A stretch of DNA of 64,000 nt from Blastocladiella emersonii ATCC 22665. Taxonomy: Eukaryota > Blastocladiomycota > Blastocladiomycetes > Blastocladiales > Blastocladiaceae. This document shows, one piece after another, positions 46,741 through 57,661 of the stretch. A program made the translations under genes and the position numbers. The notes under the pieces were generated by a model. It made no database searches. It had not been told where the DNA came from and saw only the letters and a program-made list of their open reading frames with translations. The DNA lies in contig JANHCV010000007.1 in NCBI GenBank assembly GCA_025594325.1, forward strand, positions 372,001 through 436,000, written 5' to 3'. Numbering within the stretch: the stretch's first letter is position 1; the number at the start of each line of letters is the position of its first letter.

Positions 46741-47538
46741 ATGCAATCGACGCGCCTGTACACCGCGTTCGCGCGCGGGCTGCCTTCCGCCTCGCTGATC
46801 ACGCGCGGACTCCCCGCCGCCGCCGCCGCGCCCCGCTTCCGCCGCCAGCTGCACCTCGATCGCACCCTCGTCACCCCCGCGGCGTGCGAGCTCGACGACG
46901 CGACCGACCGCGCCATCGCCGGCGAGACGGCCGAGCGCGAGGGCATCATCGAGTCGGTCGTCGAGCCCGAGTCGGCCGAGGTCCCGCCGCCCCCGCCCGC
47001 GCACCACCCGGGCAAGCCGTTCGCGGGCGCCGACGACGAGCCCGCGCCGTCGCCGCAGGACGCGCCCGTCGCGGCTAAGTCGAGCAACAAGCACCGTACC
47101 ACGACGCCCGAGGAGAAGGGCGGGGATGGGGATGATGATGGGAACCCGACGTTCGAGCACCCGGACGACCTGTTCACGGGTATCTTCGGGTACCGGCTCA
47201 ACTTCGGCCTCGGTCGTCGTGTTCCTGCGCTCGTCCCGATCTACGTCCCCGTGCGCGCGTTCGCGACCAAGTCCGCGTCGCTCTCGTCGTCGTTGGGCGC
47301 GCGCCCGCCCATGCCGCTGCGCCCCGAGGACCTCGACACCCCGTTCCCTGAGGGCGGTGAGTCGTTCCCGCACGCCGACCGCGCCGCTGCCGGCCACGAC
47401 GCGCTCGCGCCGCGCCCTGAGGACGTGGACAAGCCCGAGCTCCAGGACGGCGCGATCCGGAACCCCGCCGACGAGCTCGACGATGAGCTCGTCGACCTCG
47501 ATCTGCCCGAGGGCGCCGGTACCGCGTTCGGTCGCTGA
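46741..47538 (+). CDS. Probable mitochondrial protein of unknown function
   Basis: 265 residues, single exon. The N-terminus (MQSTRLYTAFARGLPSASLI, then TRGLP and an Arg-rich stretch) is rich in Arg, Ser and Ala without acidic residues, as in a mitochondrial presequence with a cleavage-like RRQ site near residue 36. The rest is acidic and Pro-rich with repeated LRPEDLDTP / PRPEDVDKP phrases. No recognised domain. Confidence 0.65.
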   Translation: MQSTRLYTAFARGLPSASLITRGLPAAAAAPRFRRQLHLDRTLVTPAACELDDATDRAIAGETAEREGIIESVVEPESAEVPPPPPAHHPGKPFAGADDEPAPSPQDAPVAAKSSNKHRTTTPEEKGGDGDDDGNPTFEHPDDLFTGIFGYRLNFGLGRRVPALVPIYVPVRAFATKSASLSSSLGARPPMPLRPEDLDTPFPEGGESFPHADRAAAGHDALAPRPEDVDKPELQDGAIRNPADELDDELVDLDLPEGAGTAFGR

Positions 47539-48381
47539 GCCGGCGGTTTTGGGTGGATGCGAGGGGACGACGCGTGGCGCGTCGCGAGTGATGTGACGAG
47601 TGATGTCGGCGAGACAGAGTGTGCGCAAGCGTTATATGATTATCTGTCCGTGTATCTCGCTTGCGATTCAGGGTATAGATCTCGGTAGAGCTGGACAGGC
47701 CGGACCCCGCGAGCCACCCTGCTCGTCAACCACGACGTGCTTGCTTCGCCAAGTTGCCCGTCAAGTCGAGCGATTCCAGGCGTGCAGGCAGATGAATGCC
47801 AAAGTCCGCGAACGTTGTCAGGTGGTCAAGGCCGCCGAGAACGCTGAATCCGAGTGGGAGGTGCGCGAGGGAGCGCGGAAAGTGACGCGCGAGCTCCCCA
47901 GCGCGGGCACGTGGTGGCTCAGCGACGCGTTGCGCCACAATCGGTTGAGTCGCCGAGCGTGATGCGATCCCTGATGCCTGCTCAACTGCTGAGCTGCTGA
48001 TTGTTCAGGTAGAGAAGGTCGATGGACTGGATGTCCATGTCGGTACGTGCGGCTCGTTGGCGAGCAGCGCGCTTGAAAGCTGAATCCCTAGGCGGCGGCG
48101 CGCGTGGTCCGTTCCGGCCATTCTGTTCCACGCGTCGCGGACGTGACTCTGTGCGGGTCGTAACCGATTTTGTGTTGGAACGACGTTTGGTCGACGGGAG
48201 CAGACGTCCTCGGCCACGAGTTCCGAGACGTTGCAGTTGCGCGTGTCGCCAACATGTGTTCGGCCGCTACTCCGAGGCGTCGATTTCGCCGGACGGACAC
48301 GCGTGAGGAACGCGAGCGGAGACATGAGATGTATTCGTTCGCAACAGGACGTATTAGGCAGGGCAGTGAACGCGACGACCA
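47539..48381. other. Gene-poor region holding an LRR remnant
   Basis: About 840 bp between the mitochondrial protein gene and DUF4470 copy B. A decayed LRR gene piece (annotated separately) is the only thing recognised. Confidence 0.45.
47726..47938 (-). pseudogene. LRR gene remnant
   Basis: A minus-strand open frame with two LRR-like segments: LARHFPRSLAHLPLGF and GIHLPARLESLDLTGN, the latter close to the LPxxLxxLDLxGN repeat of local LRR genes. Flanking sequence to about 48110 may belong too but is broken in all frames. Downstream of DUF4470 copy B, same strand. Confidence 0.4.
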
Positions 48382-51300
48382 CTAGTGTCGCACCGAATTA
48401 AGGGGAAGGATCAGCGAGTCGGCCAGGTTTGGGCGCAGTCGCGCGTAAAAATCAGCCGGGAAACGAGGATTGGACGGCGGAACCGACAAGTGTGGAGATG
48501 TCATGGAGTTGACCAGGGACAGGTCGTGAAACAAGTCATCGCTTGAAGCAAAGGTGAGAGACCGCACCGCTGAAGGGGAGGAGACGTAGTCCCGCGCGGT
48601 GGACAGCAACATTGGGAGATCCGGTGTGCACTTGACTGGCCCATGGGAGGTGAACTGGGGCGCGAGTGCGATCAAACATTTCAGGGCCGGCGTTGGTGCG
48701 AGCCCTGGACCCGCTGGAGGGACGAGCAGAAGCACGTCTGGAATCAAGATCATAAGCACGTTCCCGGTTTCGCTGGAGCGGATTTCAACCAGATGCGTGG
48801 CGGGGTCCGCTGCAAAGGCGAAGATACCTTTGATGGTCTCGACAACAACCTTGGCGGAGGCGTGCGCCTCGGATCCCGCAAAAGTATCGCCAAGATCAAT
48901 ATCCGAAACTTGGTCCAGAGCGAGCTGCATCGGGAGCGCGGTCGCGAGATACTTCTTGCTGCGCCCGAAAACCGGGACCGAATGGAAGACACCGTTCAAG
49001 AACTGCGCGGCGCCAAGGATCCGTTTGAGAACGACAAGAACTGAACGCCTCTGGCGCGAAACGACAAGGTCAACAATCTCGACGCTCGAGGGAAGAAAGT
49101 AGCGATCGTCCACGATCCTCCTCCCCACGAAGAGCGACGCCGCGCCGTAGGAAGTCGGTTCGCCCCGCCTGATGCTGGCGAGTCCTTCGCGTTTGGGAAT
49201 CGAGAGAGTAAGCTCAATGCGGTCGTCAAACTCGGCGGCGTGTGTGACAGGCAGAGCCACCGGCGCTGTCGTCAATGAGGCACCCCGTTGCGGCTTCCGA
49301 GACGCCAGGATGCCGCGAGCCAGCGCGTGGAACGAATCGCAGGGGGCTCGTGTCATGATCGCGGACGAGAGCGAAAAAGGCTGACCGCCGAGAAGCTCGC
49401 GAGGCGGGCAATCAGTACCGGGATCCGTCACAAACTCGCGGTAGAAGCTGATCGAAGCATTGGCGAAGCGGTGCGCGAGATGGTGCGCCAGGTAGAGCTT
49501 GACGCGCACGGATCCGGGCTCGGTAGGCAATAGCTCGACGATGAGGGACTTGAACCAAGTTGGTTTGTCGTGAACCATGAGCTGAGCCGTCAGAAACGAC
49601 GGCGGCTTCGAGGTGCTGCTTTCGCCAAGCGGCACAATGAATTCAAAGCAACATTGGTGCTTGGTCGTGTCGCCCTCGGCGAGACCGTAGAGCGAAACCG
49701 TGTTGGTCGCCTCGATGCGGCTGCGAGACATCGAATCAAGAAGTCCCGACCAAACACCGGATGAAAGGGCTGCGGACGAGGCCTGCTTGGCACCCGACCA
49801 GGTAAGCCGGCCTGCTGCGAGAGCGGCCGCGACGAGCTTTGGGATCACAGCGCCAGAGTTGTGCGGAGCGACTACAGTCGCGCAACAGCAGTGTCAGAGG
49901 CAGGGGCATACTTTTCCGACGCAAGACTAGCGTACCGAGCGGGGACGAGTCCAAGTGTGCACCGCAGCTGGCCAGCGCATCGACCAGGAACGGTGACTTT
50001 TCAAGCGAAATAGGCACGGTAGGAGTGGGAAGGCGCTGAAATGTCAAGCATTCGACTCGCCGATGAACGCCCTCATCCCACGCCCGAAAGTTCGTGACCA
50101 AGTTAAACCAGTGTCCGTCGGTGGGCAGCTCGAGGAAACCAACGCCCAAGAGCGTGGGAAACGATGTGATGGGGAGACCAGCCGTCGAAGCCAAGTACTC
50201 CCCAGGGGAGGAAGCAACTTGAGCAGCACGAGCGGTATAGGTCAAAATCAGCGGTCGCTCGCCGGTAACCCAATGAGGAGTGTTGAGAAGGGGCGAGGCG
50301 TGGACGAGCAGGTTGAGCAGGCCGACCGAGTCCTGCAGGTTGTTCGTGTCCACGATATCGAAGCGCTGCTGCGGGTCCGCGGCGAGCCGCTCCATGAAGC
50401 CGATCGCGTGGCCAACGGCAACCGATAGCTTGTGCCGAGGCTTCGCGTCACGCGCAAAAGAAGCGCGGAGAGCAGTGGCCCAGTCCCAGACCTCGTCAAA
50501 CAAGCGCGAGTCGGGCGACTCGGTGGTCACGTAAACGTCGAGCGACTCGAAGGGCAGCGCGAGGTTCGGCACGGCGTAGTACACGGTTCCATCAGCACGA
50601 GCAAGCAGAAAGGTCGGGTTGACGACGGCCGCCGAAACCGAGGCGGGGTCGACCGCGAAAGTGTGGTCGGTGGCGTGACGTTCGGCCGTACACTCGATCC
50701 GGCTCGCGCGCGCACGCGTCAGGTGCTTGCCGAAGCGCGCCCGGTTGCGCTCCACGTAGCCCTGCGCAAGCAGCTTCGCGGTCACGTCGCGAACGGCCGG
50801 GTCCCAGTGCGATTCGAGGTACCGCGACCGGTGCTCAAGGAGCGTCTCGACGGACCAGTCGACGCTGAGCCACGACTGCCAGCAGTGGCGTACGGCGCGC
50901 AGCGTCTCGTCGTCAAAGACCGAGATCGAGGTCGCGGGCGAGTCGGTCCAGTCCACGTCGAGGCAGGCGCGCATCTGGTCCTCCCAGAAGGCACGGGTGT
51001 CGGGCTCGAGTAGAAGCGAGAACCAAAGCTGAGCAACGTGGCGCGCGAGCGTCTCGTCGACCAAGGCGGCGCTCGTGGAGACCGCGTGAAGGATGAGCAA
51101 GTTGCGCGCAAGCACCTCGGGGCGAATGTCGTTGAGCAGGAAGCGAAACTCGGCAATGCCGCCTTTCGCCCGAGTGTCCTGCAGTGTGCGCGCAAGGTCG
51201 CGAAGGTCGCCGCAGCCGAGCAGCAAGACGCTCTGGGTGCCGTCATGGTGGATGTGCAAGTGCCGATTCTCTTCGGAAACGATGCTCTGGAGCATCAGCA

Positions 51301-51493
51301 GGTCGCGCGGATGCGCGGTGCCGTAGGGCCGGAAGACGTCTGACTGTTCGTCGCAGATGCGCGACGGGCACGTCAGGGCGGGCGGGACGTTCGGGCCGGC
51401 GCCGAGGTCAGAGTCCGCAAGAGTCTCGTGTTTCGACGGGGCACGGCCGTTGCCGGAAGTTCCATTCGTTTTCGTTTTCTTCTTTGCGCCCAT
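48382..51493 (-). CDS. DUF4470-domain protein, copy B
   Basis: Exon 1 51493-49936, intron 49935-49872, exon 2 49871-48382; 1015 residues. Identical in translation to copy A for the whole of exon 1 and the first 275 codons of exon 2, including the DUF4470 motifs VLLLGCGDLRDLARTL and LNDIRPEVLARNLLILH. From base 49045 onward the last 220 residues match copy A only at about three quarters of positions, with one residue more. Both copies are open throughout, so both may be expressed. Function unknown. Confidence 0.8.
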
Positions 51494-51611
51494 GGTTCAT
51501 TGCGGGGAGCGAGAACGGGCCGCGCGACCACGACCAGAAAATGAGATGTCTCCTGCGGTGGCTGGTGGCTGCCTGCCAAGCCAATCAACTTGTCCCGCGT
51601 GGCGCCGCGCG
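49046..51611 (-). repeat. Long inverted repeat, right copy (2566 bp)
   Basis: Reverse-complement partner of 22232-24797, same length. On the 5' side the match stops at 51611 (CGCGCGGCGCC still shared). On the 3' side it stops at 49046 in the middle of exon 2, where similarity drops but does not vanish. Confidence 0.9.
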
Positions 51612-52002
51612 TCTCTCTGTCAGTTGCATTCCGGACACGCATCACCAGGGATAGAGCGAATGGAGCGTGCCAGCTCACAATCAGATGCTTCAACGCGCTT
51701 ACTTAAAATCGGGTCAAAGAACCGCTACAATTTCCTTCATACTCCTTAGCTTGCAGTTCGGGCGCCGTTCCTGGAACGCCGTGCGCGCTGCAACCGTTTC
51801 TTCGTCGCTGGATCGCATCATGATGACTCGGTGATGGGTCGAGTGATGCGCATGCGTGCATGCACCTTGGTCCAGCCCAGCTCGAGTCAGGAGGCGCCCC
51901 ACTCGCGTGCTGATGAACGTCACGAACGAGGCAACCTCACTCGCTCAAGATCTCAAATATCATTACTCAAACGTTCAAAACCTTTCAAGTATGATAATAC
52001 GC
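51612..52002. other. Region upstream of DUF4470 copy B with an LRR 3' remnant
   Basis: About 390 bp unrelated to the sequence upstream of copy A. The only recognisable item is the short LRR C-terminal fragment at 51714-51815. Confidence 0.45.
51714..51815 (-). pseudogene. LRR gene 3'-end fragment
   Basis: Minus-strand codons read SSDEETVAARTAFQERRPNC, matching the C-terminal block of the LRR proteins (DDDEHVVAARDAFLKRFSGC at 52003; EEAARTAHAAFLERHPNC at 21600). The rest of the gene is gone. It lies upstream of copy B in the same orientation, as an LRR gene also does for copy A. Confidence 0.5.
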
Positions 52003-53847
52003 TTAACGAATCGGGTACATAAGCTGGCACCCCGAGAAGCGCTTCAGAAACGCGTCGCGGGCAGCAACAACGTGCTCGTCGTCGTCTTGAATAATGCCCG
52101 GATCGAGCCGGAGAGTCTTGAGTTGAGGAAAATGGAGCTCCATCAGATCGTACAGCACGAGCGGTGTAATATCGGTGCCGGCGATGCCGAGCTCGCGGAT
52201 AGACAAAGGCAAGTGGCTAGCAATCATCGCGATCCCGTCATCCTGGAGCCCGGGATTCTCGTTCAGTGTGAGTCCCTCAATTGTTTTTGGGAGCTTTTTG
52301 GCGAGGCTCACGACTCTTGATCGCGGACCCGAGAAGGTGAGCCCCGCGTTGCGCAGATCCAGGTCCTTCAGGCGACGCGGGAGATGCTTGGCCAGAACGG
52401 CGATGCTGGCGTTGCCGAGCGGGTTCATGCCGATGCCGAGCTCCTCGAGCGATCTGGGCAGTGCGGGAGCAATAGTTTTCATCGCGTCAAGGCCGATACC
52501 CATGTGGTACAAAGTAAGCGATTTAAGCCGCCGCGGAAGGTGAGCCATGAGCGTTCCAATTCCGTCGCGGCCGATTGGGTCGGTGCCAAGGCTCAGCGTT
52601 CGGAGGGTGCGAGGAAACGCAGGTGCAAGAATGGCGATAGTCGCGGGGTTCAGTCCGGTGTTAACCAAGCAGAGCGACTCAAGTCGCGGCGGGAAGTGGT
52701 CAGCGAGGAGTCGAGCTGCAGCCTCGTTCATGTGGACATTTGGCAACTCGAGCTCACACAAACTGGGTGGAAGCCCGGATATGAGAGGTAGCCACGCGTC
52801 GGTCGGAATAGAGCAGCTCAGCAGCCGAAGCGACCGAAGCTGAATGCCCCGAAGCTTGATCTGCCGTGTGAGCTGCTGGGCAGCTTCCGCACTCCATTGG
52901 GCCTCGGACAAGCGCAGCTCGTCGAGAGCGGGCGGGAGGCCATGCGCCAGGTTCATGATGCCGTCGGGAAGCAGGCCGCAACTGTCGAGGCTGAGAAAAT
53001 AGAGCGACTGCGGGAGATAGCGCAAGAACCACGTCCCGCCAACGCGATTGAGCCGACCGTCGCTAAGGCTCAGTCGCTCGATGCTATCAGGAAGCCAAGG
53101 ACCCTCGGGCACCTCGTCGGCGCGGTGGACGAGGCAGTGTCCGTCAAGGTCGAGCCATCGCACCGTGTTGGGCAGCTTCATCTGCTTCAGGACCGGGAGC
53201 GATATGCCCGAGTTGAAGCAGGAAATCTGAACTACCTGTTGATTTGGGCTTGCGAAAGCTGAGGCGAGAAGAATGGCACCAGCCTCAGTGAAGCGCGCGG
53301 CGTGAACTGCGAAAACCTTGGATGATCCCGACGCGATCTCGCCGCGAGCGTTCACAGCTCCCTCATCGCCAGAAGGCGGTCCGAGGAGGACGGAAATGGT
53401 TTGCGGGACGTCGATCTCGAGCAGTTCGCGAAAGTCCAAGCCGGGCAGCCGTTGCGATTCGCGCCACCACTCCAGAGTTGAGATGTGGCAGGCTTTGTAC
53501 GCCGCGTCAAGTGCCTGAATCAACAAGTCCACTTCGTCGTCGTCGGAGACAGCCTGTCCCGACGATTTCCACAGCTTGAGTACGGGAAGCAGACCCCGCG
53601 CTGTCGCATCGCTGACAGTAATTGCACCGAGTACGCGGTTGACGATGGCACGAAAGACTCGCGGGGCAGCGTTACGCGCAGTGACTCGCGCATAGCGGGC
53701 GAGCGCTGCGATGTCGTCGGGTGGCGTAGCGTAAACAGCGCACACAAGAATCTCTTCCACGACAAGACCGACGTCCAAACGCGGGAACGGTGTTGGAGCG
53801 TCAGGAGGGTCGCGTTGCATAGAGTGAGACATTTCATTCGCTTGCAT
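52003..53847 (-). CDS. LRR protein with lineage-specific N-terminal module (intact)
   Basis: 614 residues from the ATG at 53847 (MQANEMSHSMQR); an upstream extension of the open frame lacks support. Residues about 20-140 form the shared module: LDVGLVVEEILVCAVYATPP, ALARYARVTARNAA, then VLKLWKSSG and LEWWRES, the last two resembling ankyrin-like WW units I associate with Blastocladiomycota. Residues about 200-590 are some 14 leucine-rich repeats (PxxLxxLxLxxxGL with helical backs), typical of the ribonuclease-inhibitor type. The C-terminal cap ends DAFLKRFSGCQLMYPIR. No signal peptide or transmembrane segment, so probably cytosolic. It is the only undamaged LRR gene in the window. Partner unknown. 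Confidence 0.75.
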   Translation of the reverse strand: MQANEMSHSMQRDPPDAPTPFPRLDVGLVVEEILVCAVYATPPDDIAALARYARVTARNAAPRVFRAIVNRVLGAITVSDATARGLLPVLKLWKSSGQAVSDDDEVDLLIQALDAAYKACHISTLEWWRESQRLPGLDFRELLEIDVPQTISVLLGPPSGDEGAVNARGEIASGSSKVFAVHAARFTEAGAILLASAFASPNQQVVQISCFNSGISLPVLKQMKLPNTVRWLDLDGHCLVHRADEVPEGPWLPDSIERLSLSDGRLNRVGGTWFLRYLPQSLYFLSLDSCGLLPDGIMNLAHGLPPALDELRLSEAQWSAEAAQQLTRQIKLRGIQLRSLRLLSCSIPTDAWLPLISGLPPSLCELELPNVHMNEAAARLLADHFPPRLESLCLVNTGLNPATIAILAPAFPRTLRTLSLGTDPIGRDGIGTLMAHLPRRLKSLTLYHMGIGLDAMKTIAPALPRSLEELGIGMNPLGNASIAVLAKHLPRRLKDLDLRNAGLTFSGPRSRVVSLAKKLPKTIEGLTLNENPGLQDDGIAMIASHLPLSIRELGIAGTDITPLVLYDLMELHFPQLKTLRLDPGIIQDDDEHVVAARDAFLKRFSGCQLMYPIR

Positions 53848-54177
53848 TGCGTGTGGGGCGAGGAGCAAGAGCGGAACGGCAGGCGAGCCGCCGTGAGAAC
53901 GAGCACCACCGCAGCGCCACCCACGTGCACATGTCCATCGCCAGGCAAGCGCGCCATCACGGCGCACAAAAGTTGTTCGGCAAGAGAAGCCAATGCCTCG
54001 CATAATCGAGATCACGGTCAAGCTTGCGGGCACACGCTTCTTTCTAACGCGTCTCGCATTTCAAGAAACTTCAGGGCGGATCGCCTTTGATGCGAGAACA
54101 AACTTCAGCACTTGGTCACGATTAGAGAGGAGAAAGCATCAAATTAATATGACAAAAAATACTATACTACCAAGCCG
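53848..54177. other. Intergenic region between the LRR gene and DUF4470 paralog C
   Basis: 330 bp, with an AT-rich stretch at 54130-54175 just after the stop of paralog C. No gene recognised. Confidence 0.45.
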
Positions 54178-57100
54178 CTACTCGTCCAGCTCAACAATAC
54201 GATCATCGTCCTCCTCGAGCGCGGGGCGGACTGGAGCAGTCTCGCTCGCAGCAACTGCAGGCGCGGGCGGCGCCATCGCCGCCGCGAGAGTGTTCAAAAC
54301 AGCCGCTTTTGACCCGAACTGAATCGAATTCCACAGCATATCCGACTCGCGGAGCTGCAAGTCATGTGGGGGGTAGGCGGGCAGCAGCGTGCATCGGAAA
54401 AGGTGAGGCCTCAGCGCGGTAAAGAAGTCCTCGTCAAAAGCACCTGCGTCGTCGCGGATGAACTGGTTGGGCGCTGAAAGGATGCCGCCCTCGATGCATG
54501 CAGAAACGGTGAGCAAGCAGCCAGCAGGGACCTGGATACGCTCGACATGTGAGGCTGAGCCGTTCCTACGATACTTGCTAGCCACCTGAGACAGGAGAGA
54601 AGCGCTGGCTGGCCGCGGCGCCGGCAAAAGCATGCCGGCTGCAGCGGTCATGGGACCTGGCAAGTACCACGCGTCAAGAACAGGCGTGCGCGTGCGCGAA
54701 GTGTCCGTCGGTGGGAGCGACCAAACGCGGCGAAGGATGAGCACGCCCAATAACGCGCTACCACGCACCGAAGATCCCATGGTGCTCTCGATCTCAATGA
54801 CTCGGACGCCACTGAAGAAGTTCACAAAGATGTTCATCAAAACGACGCGAAGGAACTGCGCTTGCTTTTCACAAGGCATCACCACGTCCAAGGCGCGTGC
54901 GCGGGCCAGGATCTCCTTGGAAGTAATCAACGTTTGCTGATCCATGACCAACATGATGCCGTCATTAACGGCCAGTAGCTCCGTGAGTCGCATTGAGCTT
55001 TGGTCGGAATGATCCGCGAGGTGTGCGATGAGAAATGGAAGGGCGTGATGGACATGCGTCGAAACAGGGGCGGGTTGGCGTTGGAAATGAAGTCGGACTT
55101 GGCGATGCGGAAGCTCGACGTGAATCGATTGCAAAATGACGGGGCAAGGCAAGCGCAGCACTTGCTGGCGACCGTTGACCGTGAAGTACGCGGCTCCATA
55201 TGTGGGGAATGAGTCCCATTTGCCAGGACCCTCGATCTTAGCCCGCTCGTAGCCGCGCGGAAGCGAAAGGAAGAGATCGCACCCGTCCCCAGTCTCAGTG
55301 GCGCCGACCACGGGCAAGAGCGGACTCGCCGTCGGCAGGAGCATGCCCTTGATGAAGCTAACGAACCGCGTCGCTGCAGCAACCTTGGCAACAGGAAGAG
55401 TGGTGGCAGCAAACGCGCCAACGGGCACCTTGCGCGTCAAAATGGAAGTGAGCTCGAGGCGCCTGACGCTCAGTGCTGCAGGGTGGTTCGAGCCGTAGTC
55501 GAATCAAACGCGAAGGCTGAGCTGGTTCGTTGAATCCTCGACAATAAAGCGCGGCACGCACGCGGCGACCCGAAGCTGCGGGTTTTCACCCGCTCCGGTC
55601 GGTGTCACAGTGAGACTGCGGAACTGGAAAACAAAAGTCCCGTGCGTGATTTCGAGTACCATGGCGGCCATCGGATTGACGGCAGAAGCTGCGGCGACGA
55701 AGGAGCGGTCGACAAGGCCTTCGACACGATGCAGGTGCTTGTCAGTTGAGAGCCGCTCAATTGCAATCGGGAAGCCGTAAAGCTGCGCCTGGGCAAAAAC
55801 CTCAGCCGAGTACTCGGCAAGGTGCGGGCGATCGTGGTAGAGGGACCACACGCCATCTGCGTTGGGCCACGGCGCTAATGTGAGCTGTTTCGCATCAGTC
55901 CACGAGAGACGAACCCGAAGCAAATGCGAACGCGAGCATTTTCGGAATGAGGGCGCCCGTCGCGTGCGGCCCAGCTACACACGTTGTGCGCGTGAGCGTC
56001 GAGGCGTCGTTCTACGGGACACAAAACCCAAACGTACCGTGCTTGCCAGTGAGAGTTGGAGCATTTGGCCCGAGTCGCGATTCAGCGCAGCCCCAAAGCA
56101 CCAGCTTAAGATCTCTCGAACTGCGCAGGGAAACAGGGACGGTCGGAGGAGCAAGCTTGTAGAAGGTGAACTCCTCGCGTCGGCGACCGTCGCGGCCTAC
56201 GAGGTGTCCCTGGCTCCACGCGGTGCGCGTGACGTGCGTTGACCAGTGGTTTGACGGCACCTCGAGGTAGTTCAAGCCAAGGAAGACCGGGAAGACCGCG
56301 AGAGGGAGACCCGTGGCCTTCTGGAGAAAATCGAGGCGCGTGGGCGCAATGGAGGAAGCGTGCTCGGTCCAGGTTTGAATGAGAGAGCGTCCGTTGTCCC
56401 ACTCGAGCGCGAGAAGCGGCGATGCGTGCACGAGTAAGTTGAGCAGCCCGCACGTGTCCATCAAGTTGCCCGTGTCGATCACGTTGAAGCGGAGGAAGGC
56501 CTGCTCGTGCTGGGCCGGTTGCAGCTGCTCCTGCTGCCGTACTGAAGGATTCGGCCGGCGAGGATGGTAGAGCTGGTCCTGGGAAAGAAGCCGCTCCATG
56601 ACCTCGACCGGATGGCCAGCAATGAAAGCGATGCGGCACACGAAGGCTGCCGGCGGCGGCGCGTCCTTCCAGTCGAGGACCGACGGAATCGTCGTGGGGC
56701 TACGGCGGCGGCCGCTACCGGGACCAAAGGCTTCAATCAGCGTCTCCACGTACTTTTCGAGCGCAAGGTGGACACTCTTTGAGGCAGCCTCGGGATCGAA
56801 ATCAAGGACGTCGAGGGGAGAAACGTGCGAAGGGAGTGGAGCGCTTTGGGCCATGTTAAGCAGAATGGTCGGATTGACAAAGAAGTCAGCGTCTGGGTCA
56901 CTTGCCGGGTTAAGGACGAAGAGGCACCCGGGAACAAGTTCCCGAATCTTGCCCTCCATCGCATTGGCAGCAGTATCACCGTATATGTCCCGCGCCCTGG
57001 CCATGAAGCGACCAACCACCTGGTTTGCGTAAGACGGAAGGTGAGCACTGTATGCGGAAACAAAACTGTCCGCCTCCAAGTCGGAAACAATCCAGGACTC

Positions 57101-57661
57101 CCAGCATCGACGAACAGCATCCATGGTGGCCTCGTCAAGCACGCGAACCTGGGCTTCCGCGCGGGTCCAGTCAGCCGCAAGGCACTCGCGCATGTGCCCA
57201 AGCCAGAAGTCGCGCGCCGTCTCCTCGAGAAGGAACGTGTAGGACAGCTGGCGAACGTGGTAAACTAGGGCGGACTTGTCGACCTCGTCGCTCTTGGAGA
57301 TGGCGTGCAGGACAAGCAAGTTTCGGGCAAGCACCTCGGGCCGTTCGTTGCTAAGAACAAAGGTAAGGTCCGCACGGCCGTACTTGCGCTTGGCATCGTC
57401 AAACGTGCGCGTTACGTCGCGGAGGTCGCCGCACTGAAGAACGAGGGCATCGAGGCGCCGGAATGTGCGCGGGTTGTGGTGGAAGAAGAGGTCGCGTGCA
57501 TAGGTTCGGCCGTAAGGGTGGTAAGTCGAGTCGTCGTCAACGCAATCCGAAGCGAGCGTCGCGCTGATCCGCGTCGGCTCGAAAGTGGGCGCGCCACTCG
57601 CCGCAGCGGCTGGAGGGCTCTTGGCGGCCCTTTTGCCGCTAGTCTTTTTCTTTTGCTTCAT
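54178..57661 (-). pseudogene. DUF4470-family paralog C (frameshift and in-frame TGA)
   Basis: Starts MKQKKKTSGKR. The DUF4470 domain is well kept: YHPYGRTYARDLFF, LVLQCGDLRDVTRTF, VLSNERPEVLARNLLVLHA. The intron at 56037-55975 (63 nt, GTACGT...TGTAG) is at the same place as in copies A and B. Just after it, at about 55912, one extra base shifts the frame between ALIPKMLAFAFAS and RLSWTDAKQ. At 55504-55506 a TGA interrupts LSLRV and FDYGSNHPAALS in one frame. The remaining frame is open to 54178 and ends in the acidic EEDDDRIVELDE. Two lesions make it a likely pseudogene, though recent. Confidence 0.75.

Noticed and set aside
22232-51611. The long inverted repeats as a transposon or terminal inverted repeats
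   Set aside because: The repeat is a DUF4470 gene part, not a transposase; no target-site duplication was seen and 24 kb of unrelated conserved genes lies between.
756-55506. Reassignment of TAG or TGA as sense codons
   Set aside because: Other genes here end normally in TAG (CAP-Gly, C1 kinase) and TGA (UGDH, CDK10, VAP), so the code is standard; the in-frame stops are lesions or readthrough.
55504-55506. Selenocysteine at the in-frame TGA of paralog C
   Set aside because: The paralogs have no Cys at that place, the gene has a second lesion, and no SECIS-like element was noticed.
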